A stretch of 64,000 nucleotides of DNA from Palsa-504 sp963800415 (GTDB lineage Bacteria > Actinomycetota > Actinomycetes > Streptosporangiales > Streptosporangiaceae). Below, one piece after another: positions 43,776-52,677 of the stretch (within the stretch, counting starts at the first letter, position 1; each line of letters opens with the position of its first letter). The notes below the pieces were generated by a model that had not been told where the DNA came from, ran no database searches, and saw nothing but the letters and a program-made list of their open reading frames with translations. The stretch lies in assembly GCA_963800415.1 (NCBI GenBank), contig CAWDBS010000074.1, positions 1 to 64,000 on the forward strand, read 5' to 3'. A program made the translations under genes and the position numbers.

Positions 43776-45980
43776 CTAGAGCCGGAACCGGGTACCCGTC
43801 ACCTTCTCCGTGATCCCGGCGCGGTCCAGGTAGGGTGTGATCCCGCCGAGGTGGAAGGGCCAGCCGGCACCCAGGATCATGCACAGGTCGATGTCCTCGG
43901 AGCGGCCACGACGCCCTCGTCGAGCATCAGCCTGATCTCCTCGGCCAGCGCCTCCAGCGCGCGCTCGCGGACCTCCCCCGCGGTCGACGGGCGGTCACCG
44001 CCGGCCATGGCCTCGCGGGGGGGTCTGGGGGGGTCGTCCCCCCGGGCCAGGATGGCCGCGACGGCCTCATCGACGGTGAAGTCCGGCCGGTAGACGGCGG
44101 TCTTGCCCGCCGCGACCAGGGCCCGGAGCTTGGGCGACACCGCGAACCGGTCCGGGTAGGCCGCGGCCAGCGTCTCCGCCACGTGCAGCGCCACGGCCGG
44201 GCCGACCATCTGGAGCAGGAAGAACGGGGACATGGGCAGGCCGAGCGGGTCGGCAGCGTGCTCGGCCACCTCGAACGGCGTGCCCTCGTCGACGCAGCCG
44301 ATGATCTCGCCGAGGAACCTGGTCAGCAGGCGGTTCACCACGAAGGCCGGCGCGTCCTTGACGAGCACGCAGTTCTTCCGCAGCGCCTTCCCGACGGCGA
44401 GCGCCGTGGCCACCGCAGCGTCGTCGGTGGCAGCCGCGCCGTGCTGGCTGATACGGGCCACCTCGACCAGCGGCATCATGGCCACCGGGTTGAAGAAGTG
44501 GAAGCCCACCACGCGCTCGGGGTGCGCCAGCCCGGACGCCATCTCGGTCACCGACAGCGAGGAGGTGTTCGTGGCCAGCACGCAGTCCGGCCGGACCACC
44601 GCCTCCACCTCGGCGAACACCCGCCGCTTGACCGTCATCTCCTCGAACACCGCCTCGATCACGAAGTCGGCGTCCGCGAACGGGTCCTTGGTCAGCGACC
44701 CGGACACCAGCGCAGTCAGCCGGGCGGCGGCGTCGGCGCTGATCCGGCCACGGTCACGGAGCCTGGCCACCTCGGCGCGCACGTGGCCGACGCCGGCGTC
44801 GAGCCGGGCCTGGTCCAGGTCGGTCAGCACCACCGGCACCTCGAGCCGCCGCGCGAACAGCAGCGCGATCTGCGCCGCCATCAGCCCGGCGCCCACCACG
44901 CCGACCTTGGTCACAGGCCGGGCCATGCCCTCGCGGGGGGGTCTGGGGGGGGTCGGCCCCCCGGGCAGGCACGGCGTCCGGGGCGCCCGCCGCTTTGCGG
45001 GCACGCTTCTGGGTCAGGTCGAAGGCGTAGAGCCCGGCCCGGAGTTCCTCGCTGAGCAGCAGGTCCGCGAGCCCTTCGTCCTCGGCGGCGAACCCCTCGT
45101 CACGGGTCCGGCCGCGGGCCCCGGCCACCAGGTCGATGGCCCGGTAGGGCGCCGGGGCGGCGCCGTGCAGCTTGCCGTCGGCGAAGAACCGCGCGGAAGC
45201 GATCGCGGCGTCCCAGTCCTCATCCGGAAGCACCCGCGCAACGCTGACCGAGCCGGTCAGCACCCGGGCGGCCCAGCGCAGCGACTCGGCCAGGAAGTCG
45301 GCCGGGGAGAACATCGCGTCGGCGATCCCGAGCGAGAGGACCTCCGGCCCCCGCAGCATGCGGTTCTGGCTCAGCGGGTTCTCGATGATGACCTTCAGCG
45401 CCCTCGCCGGGCCGATCAGGCGCGGCAGCAGGTAGCTACCGCCCCAGCCAGGCAGCAGGCCGAGGAAGCACTCGGGGAGCGCGACCGCGGTCACCCCTGA
45501 GGAGATCGTCCGGTACGAGCAGTGCAGCGCGAGCTCCAGGCCGCCGCCGAGGGCCGCGCCGTTCACGAACGCGAACGACGGTATGCCCAGCTCGCCGAGC
45601 CGCCGGAACACCGCGTGCCCCAGCCGGCCGATGGCCAGCGCCTCATCGCGCGAGCCGACCAGCGCGGCCCCGGTCAGATCGGCGCCGGCCGCGAAGATGA
45701 ACGGCTTGCCGGTCACGCCGACCGCGGCGAGGTCGCCCCGGATCGCCCGGGCCACCACCGCGTCGAGCGCCTCGCGCAGCGCGAGCAGCCCGGCCGGGCC
45801 GAACGTATTCGGCCGGGTGTGATCCCGCCCGTTGTCCAGCGTGATGAGGGCCATCGTGCCCGCCCCGTAGGGCAGTTCCACGTCGCGGACCAAAGCCCGG
45901 GTGACGACCTCACCGGGAAACAGCGCGGTGATTCCGGAGTCGCTGAGACCCACGTCGTTCGGCCCCATGTTCTCAGGCAT
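43776..45980 (-). CDS. fadB: FadB-type enoyl-CoA hydratase / 3-hydroxyacyl-CoA dehydrogenase, two frameshifts
   Basis: A beta-oxidation multienzyme of about 730 aa. The N-terminal crotonase domain has FIFAAGADLTG and FVNGAALGGGLELALHC. The C-terminal dehydrogenase domain has VGVVGAGLMAAQIALLFAR, HFFNPVAMMPLVEV and KDAPAFVVNRLL. The domains are in different frames because of an 8-base G run at 44945-44952 inside a G-run repeat; with seven the join reads ARGADPPRPPREGMARPVTK. A second shift near 43910 separates MLDEGVVAAP from EDIDLCMILGAGWPFHLGG, ending at the TAG at 43776. A second repeat copy (44005-44047) is inserted in frame in the C-terminal domain. It overlaps the upstream thiolase gene. 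Confidence 0.9.
44005..44047. repeat. G-run interspersed repeat, copy A (in fadB)
   Basis: On the minus strand: CCCGGGGGG-ACGA-C7-AGA-C7-GCGAGG. It lies inside fadB, read in frame as DDPPRPPREAMA between ILARG and GGDRPSTAGEV, a place where related proteins have only a short linker. Same layout and orientation as copy B in the same gene. Confidence 0.8.
44920..44966. repeat. G-run interspersed repeat, copy B (in fadB)
   Basis: Near-identical to copy A: CCCGGGGGG-CCGA-C8-AGA-C7-GCGAGGGCATG on the minus strand, at the hydratase/dehydrogenase junction of fadB. One run has eight bases where copy A has seven, and that single extra base is what breaks the frame. Confidence 0.8.
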
Positions 45981-47163
45981 TCAGGTTCTCCCACAGGACG
46001 GTGCCGCCCATGCCCAGCCCGACGCACATCGTGGTCAGGCCGTAGCGGACGCCGGGCTGGCCGGCGAACTCGCGGGCCAGCTGGATCATCAGCCGCACGC
46101 CGGAACTGGCGAGCGGGTGGCCGAACGCGATCGCCCCGCCCCACGGGTTCACCCGAGGGTCGTCGTCGGCGATCTTGAAATGGTCTCCGAAGGCGAGCAC
46201 CTGGACCGCGAACGCCTCATTGATCTCGATCAGGCCGATGTCGTCCATGGTCAGGTCGTTGCGGGCCAGCACGGCCTCGGTGGCGGGGACCGGCCCGATG
46301 CCCATCACCTCGGGGTCCACCCCGGCGAAGGAGAAGTCGACCAGCCGCATCCTGGCGTCCAGGCCGAGTTCGGCGGCGACGTCCTCGGCCGCGATGACGC
46401 AGCCGGCGGCGCCGTCGTTCAGCCCGGCGGAGTTCCCCGCGGTGACCCGCCCGTGCGGCCGGAACGGCGTCTTCAGCCCGGCCAGGGCGGCCAGCGTGGT
46501 GTCCGGGCGCGGCGGCTCGTCAGCGGTCGCCAGCCCCCAGCCGCGCTCGGCGCTACGCACCGCGACCGGCACCAGGTCCGGCTGGATCTGGCCCGCCGCG
46601 TAGGCGGCGGCCACCTTGCGCTGGCTGGCCAGGGCGTACGCGTCGGCGCGCTCGCGGGTGATGGCCGGGAAACGGTCGTGCAGGTTCTCCGCCGTCGAGC
46701 CCATCACCAGCGCCGACGGGTCCACCAGCCGCTCGGAGATGAACCGGGGGTTCGGGTCCACGCCGGAGCCCATCGGGTGGTGGCCCATGTGCTCGACGCC
46801 GCCCGCGATCGCGGTGTCGGTGGCGCCCAGCGCGATCGACCCGGCGGCCGTGGTCACGGCGGTCATCGCGCCCGCGCACATCCGGTCGATGGCGTACCCG
46901 GGCACGGACTTCGGCAGCCCGGCCAGCACCGCGGCGCTGCGCCCGATGGTCAGCCCCTGGTCGCCGGTCTGGGTGGTGGCGGCGATGGCTACCTCGCCGA
47001 TCCGCTCGGGCGGCAGCCCGGGATTACGCCGCAGCAGCTCCCGGATCACGCCGACGATCATGTCGTCGGCCCTGGTCTCGGCGTACAGGCCGGTCGGCCC
47101 GGCCTTCCCGAACGGGGTGCGGGCGCCGTCCACGAAGACGACGTCGCGTGCGGTGCGGGGCAC
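45973..47163 (-). CDS. fadA: Thiolase (acetyl-CoA C-acyltransferase)
   Basis: Cleaves 3-ketoacyl-CoA with CoA in beta-oxidation. The nucleophilic Cys is in IDRMCAGAMTAV, the His motif is GHPLASSG, and the second Cys is in TTMCVGLGMGG. NEAFAVQ and GGVEHMG are typical. 396 aa, normal. GTG 47163 has GGGGAGG upstream. It overlaps fadB by eight bases (fadB starts at 45980), giving an alpha-beta pair. A palindrome at 47206 may control it. Confidence 0.93.
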   Translation of the reverse strand: MPRTARDVVFVDGARTPFGKAGPTGLYAETRADDMIVGVIRELLRRNPGLPPERIGEVAIAATTQTGDQGLTIGRSAAVLAGLPKSVPGYAIDRMCAGAMTAVTTAAGSIALGATDTAIAGGVEHMGHHPMGSGVDPNPRFISERLVDPSALVMGSTAENLHDRFPAITRERADAYALASQRKVAAAYAAGQIQPDLVPVAVRSAERGWGLATADEPPRPDTTLAALAGLKTPFRPHGRVTAGNSAGLNDGAAGCVIAAEDVAAELGLDARMRLVDFSFAGVDPEVMGIGPVPATEAVLARNDLTMDDIGLIEINEAFAVQVLAFGDHFKIADDDPRVNPWGGAIAFGHPLASSGVRLMIQLAREFAGQPGVRYGLTTMCVGLGMGGTVLWENLNA

Positions 47164-47205
47164 GTGGGCCTCCCCAAAAGGTAAAAGAACGCTGACGCCT
47201 CTATA

Positions 47206-47219
47206 TTACTCATCAGTAA
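47206..47219. promoter_or_regulatory. Palindromic operator upstream of fadA-fadB
   Basis: TTACT-CATC-AGTAA is a perfect 5-bp inverted repeat 43 bases upstream of the thiolase start. On the thiolase strand it overlaps the -10-like TAATAT. TetR-family fatty-acid regulators often bind such sites; which one acts here is unknown. Confidence 0.5.
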
Positions 47220-47229
47220 CCATAGCGTG

Positions 47230-47820
47230 TCACGCGGGATGGCGGCCGAGGTAGCCGACCAGCCGGTCACCCGGGCTGGCCTGGGCCGGGACTTCGACCG
47301 GGACGGCGAACAGGCCCTCGCGGCCGGCTATTAGCAGCGGGCACAGCCGAAGCATCCGGGTGGCGAGCGCGGCCGGGATTTCAGAACCGCTCCCGCGGGC
47401 CGCCGACACGTCCCAGCCGTGCACCGCGATCTCCACCGCCCCGGTGCAGGTCACCAGGCCCGCTGGTACCGGCAGGCCGCCTACCGCCACGAAGCGCTCG
47501 GGGCCGCCGTAGCAGTAGCTGGCGCAGAGCAGTTCGGCCGCCTGGTCACGGAGCAGCTCGACCGGGTCGCCATCCGCCGGGCTGGTCCCGGCCCCCCCGG
47601 CCCGGCCCGGCGGACGCTCCAGGTCCAGTCGCCCGGTGCGGATGGCCGTCTCCAGGTCCGCCATCGAGTCGCTCAGGTGACCGAGCAGCCGGGCCAGATC
47701 CCAGTCCGCGCACGGCGTGGGCAGCGCCAGCTCCCCCGGCCCGATCAGCGCGCATACGCTGAGCGTGTAGCCGATCGCGCCGGCCAGCAGCCCGGTCGCA
47801 CCGGATGGCAGGTCCATCAC
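47230..47820 (-). CDS. DinB-like / mycothiol-dependent metal-binding protein
   Basis: A 196-aa protein of the DinB-like, TIGR03086/MDMPI-N type. It shows TPCADWDLARLLGHLSDSMADLE (His ligand in GHLSD), and EIAVHGWDVSAARG, with the second metal His. It ends in LVGYLGRHPA. Members bind a metal and some use mycothiol, an actinobacterial thiol; the substrate is unknown. ATG 47817 or GTG 47820 is the start. Confidence 0.8.
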   Translation of the reverse strand: MMDLPSGATGLLAGAIGYTLSVCALIGPGELALPTPCADWDLARLLGHLSDSMADLETAIRTGRLDLERPPGRAGGAGTSPADGDPVELLRDQAAELLCASYCYGGPERFVAVGGLPVPAGLVTCTGAVEIAVHGWDVSAARGSGSEIPAALATRMLRLCPLLIAGREGLFAVPVEVPAQASPGDRLVGYLGRHPA

Positions 47821-47850
47821 GCTTATATTGACCGGGCCGGACGCCGTTTC

Positions 47851-48012
47851 TCACCGGCGATTGAGTTTCCGGGCTTCAGCGGCCCTTGCGGAGGAAGGCG
47901 CGCAGCCGGTACCGCTGACCAGGAAGCCGGTGTTGTTGAGGTACCAGCTGCCGTCAGGCTGCAGGTAGGCGTAGACGTCCTCGCAGACTTCCCTGATTTC
48001 GCCCAGGCTCAT
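47851..48012 (-). pseudogene. N-terminal fragment of an MBL-fold hydrolase
   Basis: A 53-codon frame from ATG 48012 (behind AAGGAACAC) reads MSLGEIREVCEDVYAYLQPD, then GSWYLNNTGFLVS, like the first beta-strands of MBL-fold hydrolases. It then turns into unrelated sequence and stops before any metal motif. In another frame the same DNA gives YRLRAFLRKGR and a stop. Probably a remnant after an internal deletion. The start overlaps the end of the upstream GT87 frame. Confidence 0.45.
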
Positions 48013-49449
48013 CGTCGTGTTCCTTCATCCGGTGCGGCAGCAGCAGCGACAGGGCCAGCAGCAGCCCGAACAGCGCCAGCCCGGCCAGGACGTACGCGTT
48101 GCCCGCGATGAGGGCCAGGCCGTGCCAGTGGTATTCGGTGAACCAGGGCCGGTCCCCGTACCGCTGGTAGTAGACCGGGTTGGTGTTCCTCGGGATCCAG
48201 AGCAGGCCGAGCGAGTCGTTGCCCAGGTTGAGCCTGGCGGTGAACAGCCGGGCCGGCCAGGCGCCGAACCAGGCCACCATGGCCAGGGCCAGGATCCCGA
48301 GGGCAATGCTAGCCCGGGGGGGCGCCCCCCCAAACCCCCCCGCGACCGGGGGGACCCATCCCCCCGGACCCCCCTTGGCACCGCGTAGTGCGCGGCCACC
48401 AGCGCGCCGGGCGCGATCCACACCCAGTGGTGGTCCCAACTGATGGGCGAGATGAGCAGCCCGGTCAGCGCGGCCATCAGCAACCCGGGGACGGGGTAGC
48501 CCTTGCGGTCGAGCAGGGCGGCGCCGGTCACGCCTGCCACGCCGACCAGGACGGCCGCCACGACCCAGGCGGGTTTGGCGCCGTTCACACTGCCAGTCAG
48601 CCGGGTGATGAGACCGTCGAGCGACTGGTTGCCGGCCCAGCCGGTGAAGCCGGTCCGGCCCCCCTGGACGAACAGGCCGTCGAACCACCACGTGGTCGAG
48701 TCCTTGGGCAGGATCGCGAAGCCGAGCAGCACGGTGAACGCGAAGCCGGCGCAGGCCATCGCGGCCTGCCGGAACTTCCTGGCCAGCAGCAGGTACGGGA
48801 TGAAGATCAGCGGGACCAGCTTGATCCCGGCCGCGACGCCGGTGCCGAAGCCCTTCCACCAGCGGCTTCGCGTCGTGTCCGGCTGGCACAGGTCCCAGAT
48901 GATCAGCGCCATCAGGACCAGGTTGACCTGGCCCAGGTACATGGTGCGCAGCACGGGTTCGGTCCAGAAGACGGCGGCCGCGCCGAGCAGGGTGGCGCCG
49001 AACCTTCGTGCGTCCCTGTGGTAGCCGAGCCCGCCGAGGGTCAGCCAGAGCGCCGTGAGCAGCGCGAGGATGTCGACCGCCACCGACAGCTGCTGGGACA
49101 GCCACCAGGGGACGAACGAGATGACCGCGAACGCGATGGCCGCGAACGGCGTGTAGGTGAACGGCAGGTGCAGGTTGCCGTACCCGGCCCAGTCGTAGAG
49201 CGGCGCCGCCAGGCGCGGGTGGTACAGCGGCCGTACGTGCCGCACGATGAGCCCGCCGGACCGGTACACGGCCAGGTCCACCGGGTTCATGGTGAAGCTC
49301 TTCGGGTGGATTACCGTGTAGATCACGTAGAGCCCGAGGGCCACGGCGAACGCGCCCAGGCCAACCAGCAGCGGCCAGCGGCCTGGCTTTTTCTCTTCCC
49401 CGGCGGGCGCCTGCGGGCGGGTGAGGACTGATCTCACCTCGCCAACCAT
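47954..49449 (-). CDS. GT87 / DUF2029-type mannosyltransferase, frameshifted
   Basis: A polytopic membrane glycosyltransferase of the polyprenol-phosphate-mannose-using alpha-1,2-mannosyltransferase family (GT87). NPVDLAVYRSGGLIVRHV, TYTPFAAIAFAVISFVPWW, GNQSLDGLITRLTG and ISWDHHWVWIAPGALVAAHY are typical. After HYAVP the frame is lost inside a double G-run repeat (48313-48378). It resumes as GGPGGWVPPVAGGFGGAPP, then ASIALGILALAMVAWF and YVLAGLALFGLLLALSLLLP. One extra G in the AAGGGGGG run (complement of 48369-48376) restores the frame. Likely glycosylates lipomannan-type lipids or a cell-wall glycan. Confidence 0.83.
48313..48378. repeat. G-run interspersed repeat, double copy C (in GT87 gene)
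   Basis: Two adjoining units on the plus strand: CCCG7-CG-C7-AAA-C7-GCGA (48313-48345) and CCG6-ACCCAT-C6-GGA-C6-TTGG (48346-48378). The coding strand is opposite to that in fadB, so here it encodes a Gly-rich stretch instead of a Pro-rich one. It sits in a loop between predicted helices of the mannosyltransferase. Confidence 0.8.
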
Positions 49450-49484
49450 AGCGGCTCGGCTAGGATGCCGTTCTCGGAGGTGGG

Positions 49485-49967
49485 ATGTCTCATACCAATA
49501 TGGCCGCCCGGAGGGCCGGGCCGGACCTGGCGAACCGGCTGGCCCGGATTCGGATGTCCAGCCTCGGCGGCGTGATCATGCTGATCATCGAGTTCATCCT
49601 GGGCATCGTCTACAACCTGTACGGGACCGCGCCGACGGCGCACAAGTCCATCGGGCTGTTCTCCAGCCCGGTGCTCGCGCTGCACGTGATCGTGGCCTTC
49701 CTGCTGCTCATCGCGGCAGTGGGCCAGCTGGTCCGGGCCATAGGCACCCGGCACAAGCTGACGATCTGGATGTCGGCGATCGGGCTGCTCGGCATCCTCG
49801 GGGCTGGCTTCTCCGGAATCGGCTTCACCAGCAACGGCGCGGCCGGAGCGTCGCTGGGCATGGCCCTGGCGTTCGCGGTGTCGCTGGCGGCCTACGTCGT
49901 GCTGGTCTTCGCCCTGCCCTCGTCCGGTGGGCCTTCCGCGTCTGCGACTCCTTCGTCGACTACGTGA
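49485..49967 (+). CDS. Small four-helix membrane protein, unknown function
   Basis: 160 aa with four predicted helices, among them GGVIMLIIEFILGIVYNLY, LALHVIVAFLLLIAAVGQLV and LGMALAFAVSLAAYVVLVFA. A positively charged N-terminus suggests a cytoplasmic start; the tail is Ser/Thr/Pro-rich. No family recognised. ATG 49485 has GGAGGTGGG upstream. It lies divergent from the GT87 gene and just before ccdA on the same strand. Confidence 0.75.
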   Translation: MSHTNMAARRAGPDLANRLARIRMSSLGGVIMLIIEFILGIVYNLYGTAPTAHKSIGLFSSPVLALHVIVAFLLLIAAVGQLVRAIGTRHKLTIWMSAIGLLGILGAGFSGIGFTSNGAAGASLGMALAFAVSLAAYVVLVFALPSSGGPSASATPSSTT

Positions 49968-50061
49968 AGTAGTAGCCGCTGTCGACCGGTTGAGGGCGGA
50001 CATGGCATAGTGAAACGATGACTGGCCGGGCGGTGCGTGACTCGATCGTGCCGGAGTCGTC

Positions 50062-50913
50062 ATGAGCGGCGTCGGGCAGCTCGTGAGCTCCGGCCCGCTG
50101 ATCCTGGCCCTGCCGGTGGCCGCGGCGGCCGGGGCGGTCACCTTCCTCTCCCCCTGCTGCCTACCGCTGGTACCCGGCTACCTGTCCTTTGTCACCGGGA
50201 TGGCCGGCGCCGACGGATCCCCGGCCACCGCGGTCGCCGTCCAGGCGCCGGCGGTCGAGGCGGCGGACGGATCCGGAGTAGCGGTCGCCGCTCCCCCGCG
50301 TGCCGCCACAGGGACCCCACCGCCCCGGGGCCGGCTGGTCGCCGGGACGGCACTGTTCGTGCTCGGGTTCTCGGTCGTCTTCGTGGCGTACGGCGCGGCC
50401 CTCGGTGGCCTCGGGCACCTGCTGACCGGGCATGCCCGGATGCTGACGCAGGTGCTCGGCGGGCTGACGATCGTGCTCGGGCTGCTGTTCGCCGGGGTGC
50501 TCGACCGGTTCTCGTTCGCGGGCCGCATCGTGCGCCCCTCGGCGCGGCCGAAGGCCGGGCTGGCCGGAGCGCCGCTGCTCGGCGTGATGTTCGGGCTCGG
50601 CTGGACGCCCTGTATCGGGCCCACGCTGACCGCCGTGCTTGCGCTGTCCGCGGCCAGCGGCACCGTCGCGCGCGGCGCCGTCCTCGCCTTCGTGTACGCC
50701 CTCGGCCTGGGCGTGCCGTTCCTGCTGGTGTCGTTCGGCTTCCAGGTGGCGATGCGTGCCTCCGCGTTCTTCCGGCGGCACGCCCGCCTGGTGACCAGGA
50801 TCGGCGGCGCCATGCTGATCTGCGTCGGCCTGCTCGAGGTGACCGGCGCCTGGTCCACGTTCATGGCCTGGCTCCAGGTCCACTGGGTCGGCGGCTACCA
50901 GCTCCCCCTCTGA
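50062..50913 (+). CDS. ccdA: CcdA/DsbD-type thiol-disulfide transporter
   Basis: A membrane protein that carries reducing equivalents from cytoplasmic thioredoxin to extracytoplasmic cytochrome-c-maturation or other thiol proteins. The paired Cys motifs are present: TFLSPCCLPLVPGYLSF in helix 1 and GWTPCIGPTLTAVL in helix 4. 283 aa with a longer Ala/Pro-rich loop (residues ~50-90) than most CcdA. No ResB/ResC or thioredoxin-like partner is nearby, unusual for actinobacteria, so its client is unknown. Confidence 0.92.
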   Translation: MSGVGQLVSSGPLILALPVAAAAGAVTFLSPCCLPLVPGYLSFVTGMAGADGSPATAVAVQAPAVEAADGSGVAVAAPPRAATGTPPPRGRLVAGTALFVLGFSVVFVAYGAALGGLGHLLTGHARMLTQVLGGLTIVLGLLFAGVLDRFSFAGRIVRPSARPKAGLAGAPLLGVMFGLGWTPCIGPTLTAVLALSAASGTVARGAVLAFVYALGLGVPFLLVSFGFQVAMRASAFFRRHARLVTRIGGAMLICVGLLEVTGAWSTFMAWLQVHWVGGYQLPL

Positions 50914-51327
50914 CCCCCGCCCCCCGCCCGGCCCCTGCACCCCCCGCCACCTCTGCACCTGCTATACTCTCCTGCACCTCCTGGCGCTCCGCCTCGGTTC
51001 CACGCCCTCACCCCCGGCCTACTCCCGGACGGACAAACCGGCATATTTCGCCCACCGCAGGCTCGACTCTAATCGCCGTGGATCGCTAGGCCCGCTATAT
51101 GCGGCTCGATGCGCCATCGCGACGCGGTACGGACGCGGCCGCCGCAGGACCGGCATGCTGTCGCGGACGGGCAAGGGTGGCGGGGGGTGAAGTGATCCGG
51201 CTGGGCGGTGCATTCCTCCCGATGCGAGCTGTGCGCCCCACTCGGCTCCTAGCCCGCCGCCGCCCGACCTGGTCCTTCAATCACCTGATGCGGGCCGCCT
51301 GATATGCCGGGTTTGGCTGCACCGATG
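50914..51327. other. Intergenic region between convergent genes, no gene seen
   Basis: A C-rich stretch just after ccdA is followed by ordinary GC-rich sequence. Short open frames on both strands (for example 51099-51302) lack a recognisable domain and a ribosome-binding site. No clear terminator hairpin with a T-run was found. Confidence 0.4.
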
Positions 51328-52677
51328 TCACCAGTTAATCGCCAGCACCCCCGCCGGTGCCTTCGGGAGCGGGACCAGCTTGCCGCCGGAGATCCAGCCG
51401 AACTGCTCTGGATCGTTCCAGAGCAACCAGTGCTGTGCCTGGCCGTCGGCGGAAAGCACTGGTACGAGTCCCCCGTCGTTGTATGCGCCGTTCGAGACGG
51501 CCGAGCGGTACAAGATGCCGCTGGGCTGCCCGGCGGCCAAGGAGAGCTGCAGCACCCACAGGCGGTACCTGGGCATCCCGGGGCGGCTCGGGAGCGGCGG
51601 CACAGAACTCGCCGCTGCCACGGTCAGGGTGGATCCGTCGGAGCTGGTGAGCGCGGTGTACACGCAGACGGTGCAGCGGGCGCCCTGGCTGAACAGCAGG
51701 TGGCTGTGAGCTTGCAGTGAACCGCCCGAGCTGGTCGCGTCCAGGCCAAGGACAGCCAGGTCGAGAGATCCTTCCGGCAGTTCCCACAGATAGTCGGCGA
51801 CCAGGGTACGGCCGTCGGCCGTCCAGGACAACGCCCCGATCTGGGTCGTGACCCGGGCCGGGGTGGCGGCGGAGGTGGTGTTGTGCCAGCTGCGGACGGC
51901 ACCGCTGGTCAGGTTCATGACGTGGATGACGCCCGCGTACGAGGCCGCCGAGAGCGCCGCGGGGCAGCCCTGCTCCGCGTACGCGACCTTGCTGCCATCC
52001 GGTGACGCGGCGAACTCGCTGACCGCCTCGCCGGTGACGGGTTTGCCCACCGCCCGCAGGCCGGTGACGTGCCCGGCACTCGTCACGCTGAACTGGTAGA
52101 AGCGCGTCTGGGCCGCAGTCGAAGATGGACACGCCGTGATCGTCGCGGCCGCGACGGTGAAGGTGCGGTCATCAGCGGTGACCGAGATGCTCCGCCCCAG
52201 GATCCAGCCAGCGGGCAGCGCGGGCACGGTCCCGGTGACCTGGCCATCGCTCGTCCGGCGGACCTGCGCTGTCTCTCGGCTGGGCCCCATGCTCACGATG
52301 GTCACGTAGAACGCCGGCGGCGGCGTCCGCGTCCCCGGATCGGACGGCACCCCGGCCAGGGAGGTGATGCCGGGCCCGGCGCTGGCCGGGGCCTTAGCCG
52401 GGCCCGTTCCCGGAGCCGGGACCGTCCCCGGGTGACCGGCTAGGGTCACGGCGGCCAGGATGATCGCGGTGACGCCGGCCGCGGCGCCGACGGGAACCAG
52501 CCAGGCGCGCAGGCGGCCCATCCGGCGCCGGACCGGTCCCGGAGCCGGCGACGCGAGCCGTCCGGGTACCGGGCTGCTGAGCGCGTGGGCCCCATCCGGG
52601 GGCATGATCGCGGCCGCGGCGGTGAGCGCGTCGGTCAGCCGGTCCGCGGTCGCGGTCATCTCTTCCTGCGGAATCAT
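51328..52677 (-). CDS. Membrane-anchored sigma-factor partner, WD40-like exterior
   Basis: 449 aa. The N-terminal ~65 residues are cytoplasmic, followed by one helix (LVPVGAAAGVTAIILAAVTLAG). The long outer domain has repeating strands such as EFAASPDGSKVAYAEQG and IGALSWTADGRTLVADYLW, a beta-propeller style. No zinc-binding anti-sigma HxxxCxxC motif is present, so it may sense signals or act by another mechanism. Its ATG overlaps the sigma-factor stop by four bases, a strong functional link. Confidence 0.75.
   Translation of the reverse strand: MIPQEEMTATADRLTDALTAAAAIMPPDGAHALSSPVPGRLASPAPGPVRRRMGRLRAWLVPVGAAAGVTAIILAAVTLAGHPGTVPAPGTGPAKAPASAGPGITSLAGVPSDPGTRTPPPAFYVTIVSMGPSRETAQVRRTSDGQVTGTVPALPAGWILGRSISVTADDRTFTVAAATITACPSSTAAQTRFYQFSVTSAGHVTGLRAVGKPVTGEAVSEFAASPDGSKVAYAEQGCPAALSAASYAGVIHVMNLTSGAVRSWHNTTSAATPARVTTQIGALSWTADGRTLVADYLWELPEGSLDLAVLGLDATSSGGSLQAHSHLLFSQGARCTVCVYTALTSSDGSTLTVAAASSVPPLPSRPGMPRYRLWVLQLSLAAGQPSGILYRSAVSNGAYNDGGLVPVLSADGQAQHWLLWNDPEQFGWISGGKLVPLPKAPAGVLAINW

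Noticed and set aside
48313..48378. Rho-independent terminator
   Set aside because: Strong G/C arms but no T-run; it is inside a coding sequence and belongs to the interspersed repeat family.
51099..51302. Small plus-strand gene of 67 codons
   Set aside because: No ribosome-binding site, Arg-rich composition without a domain, and poor codon bias.
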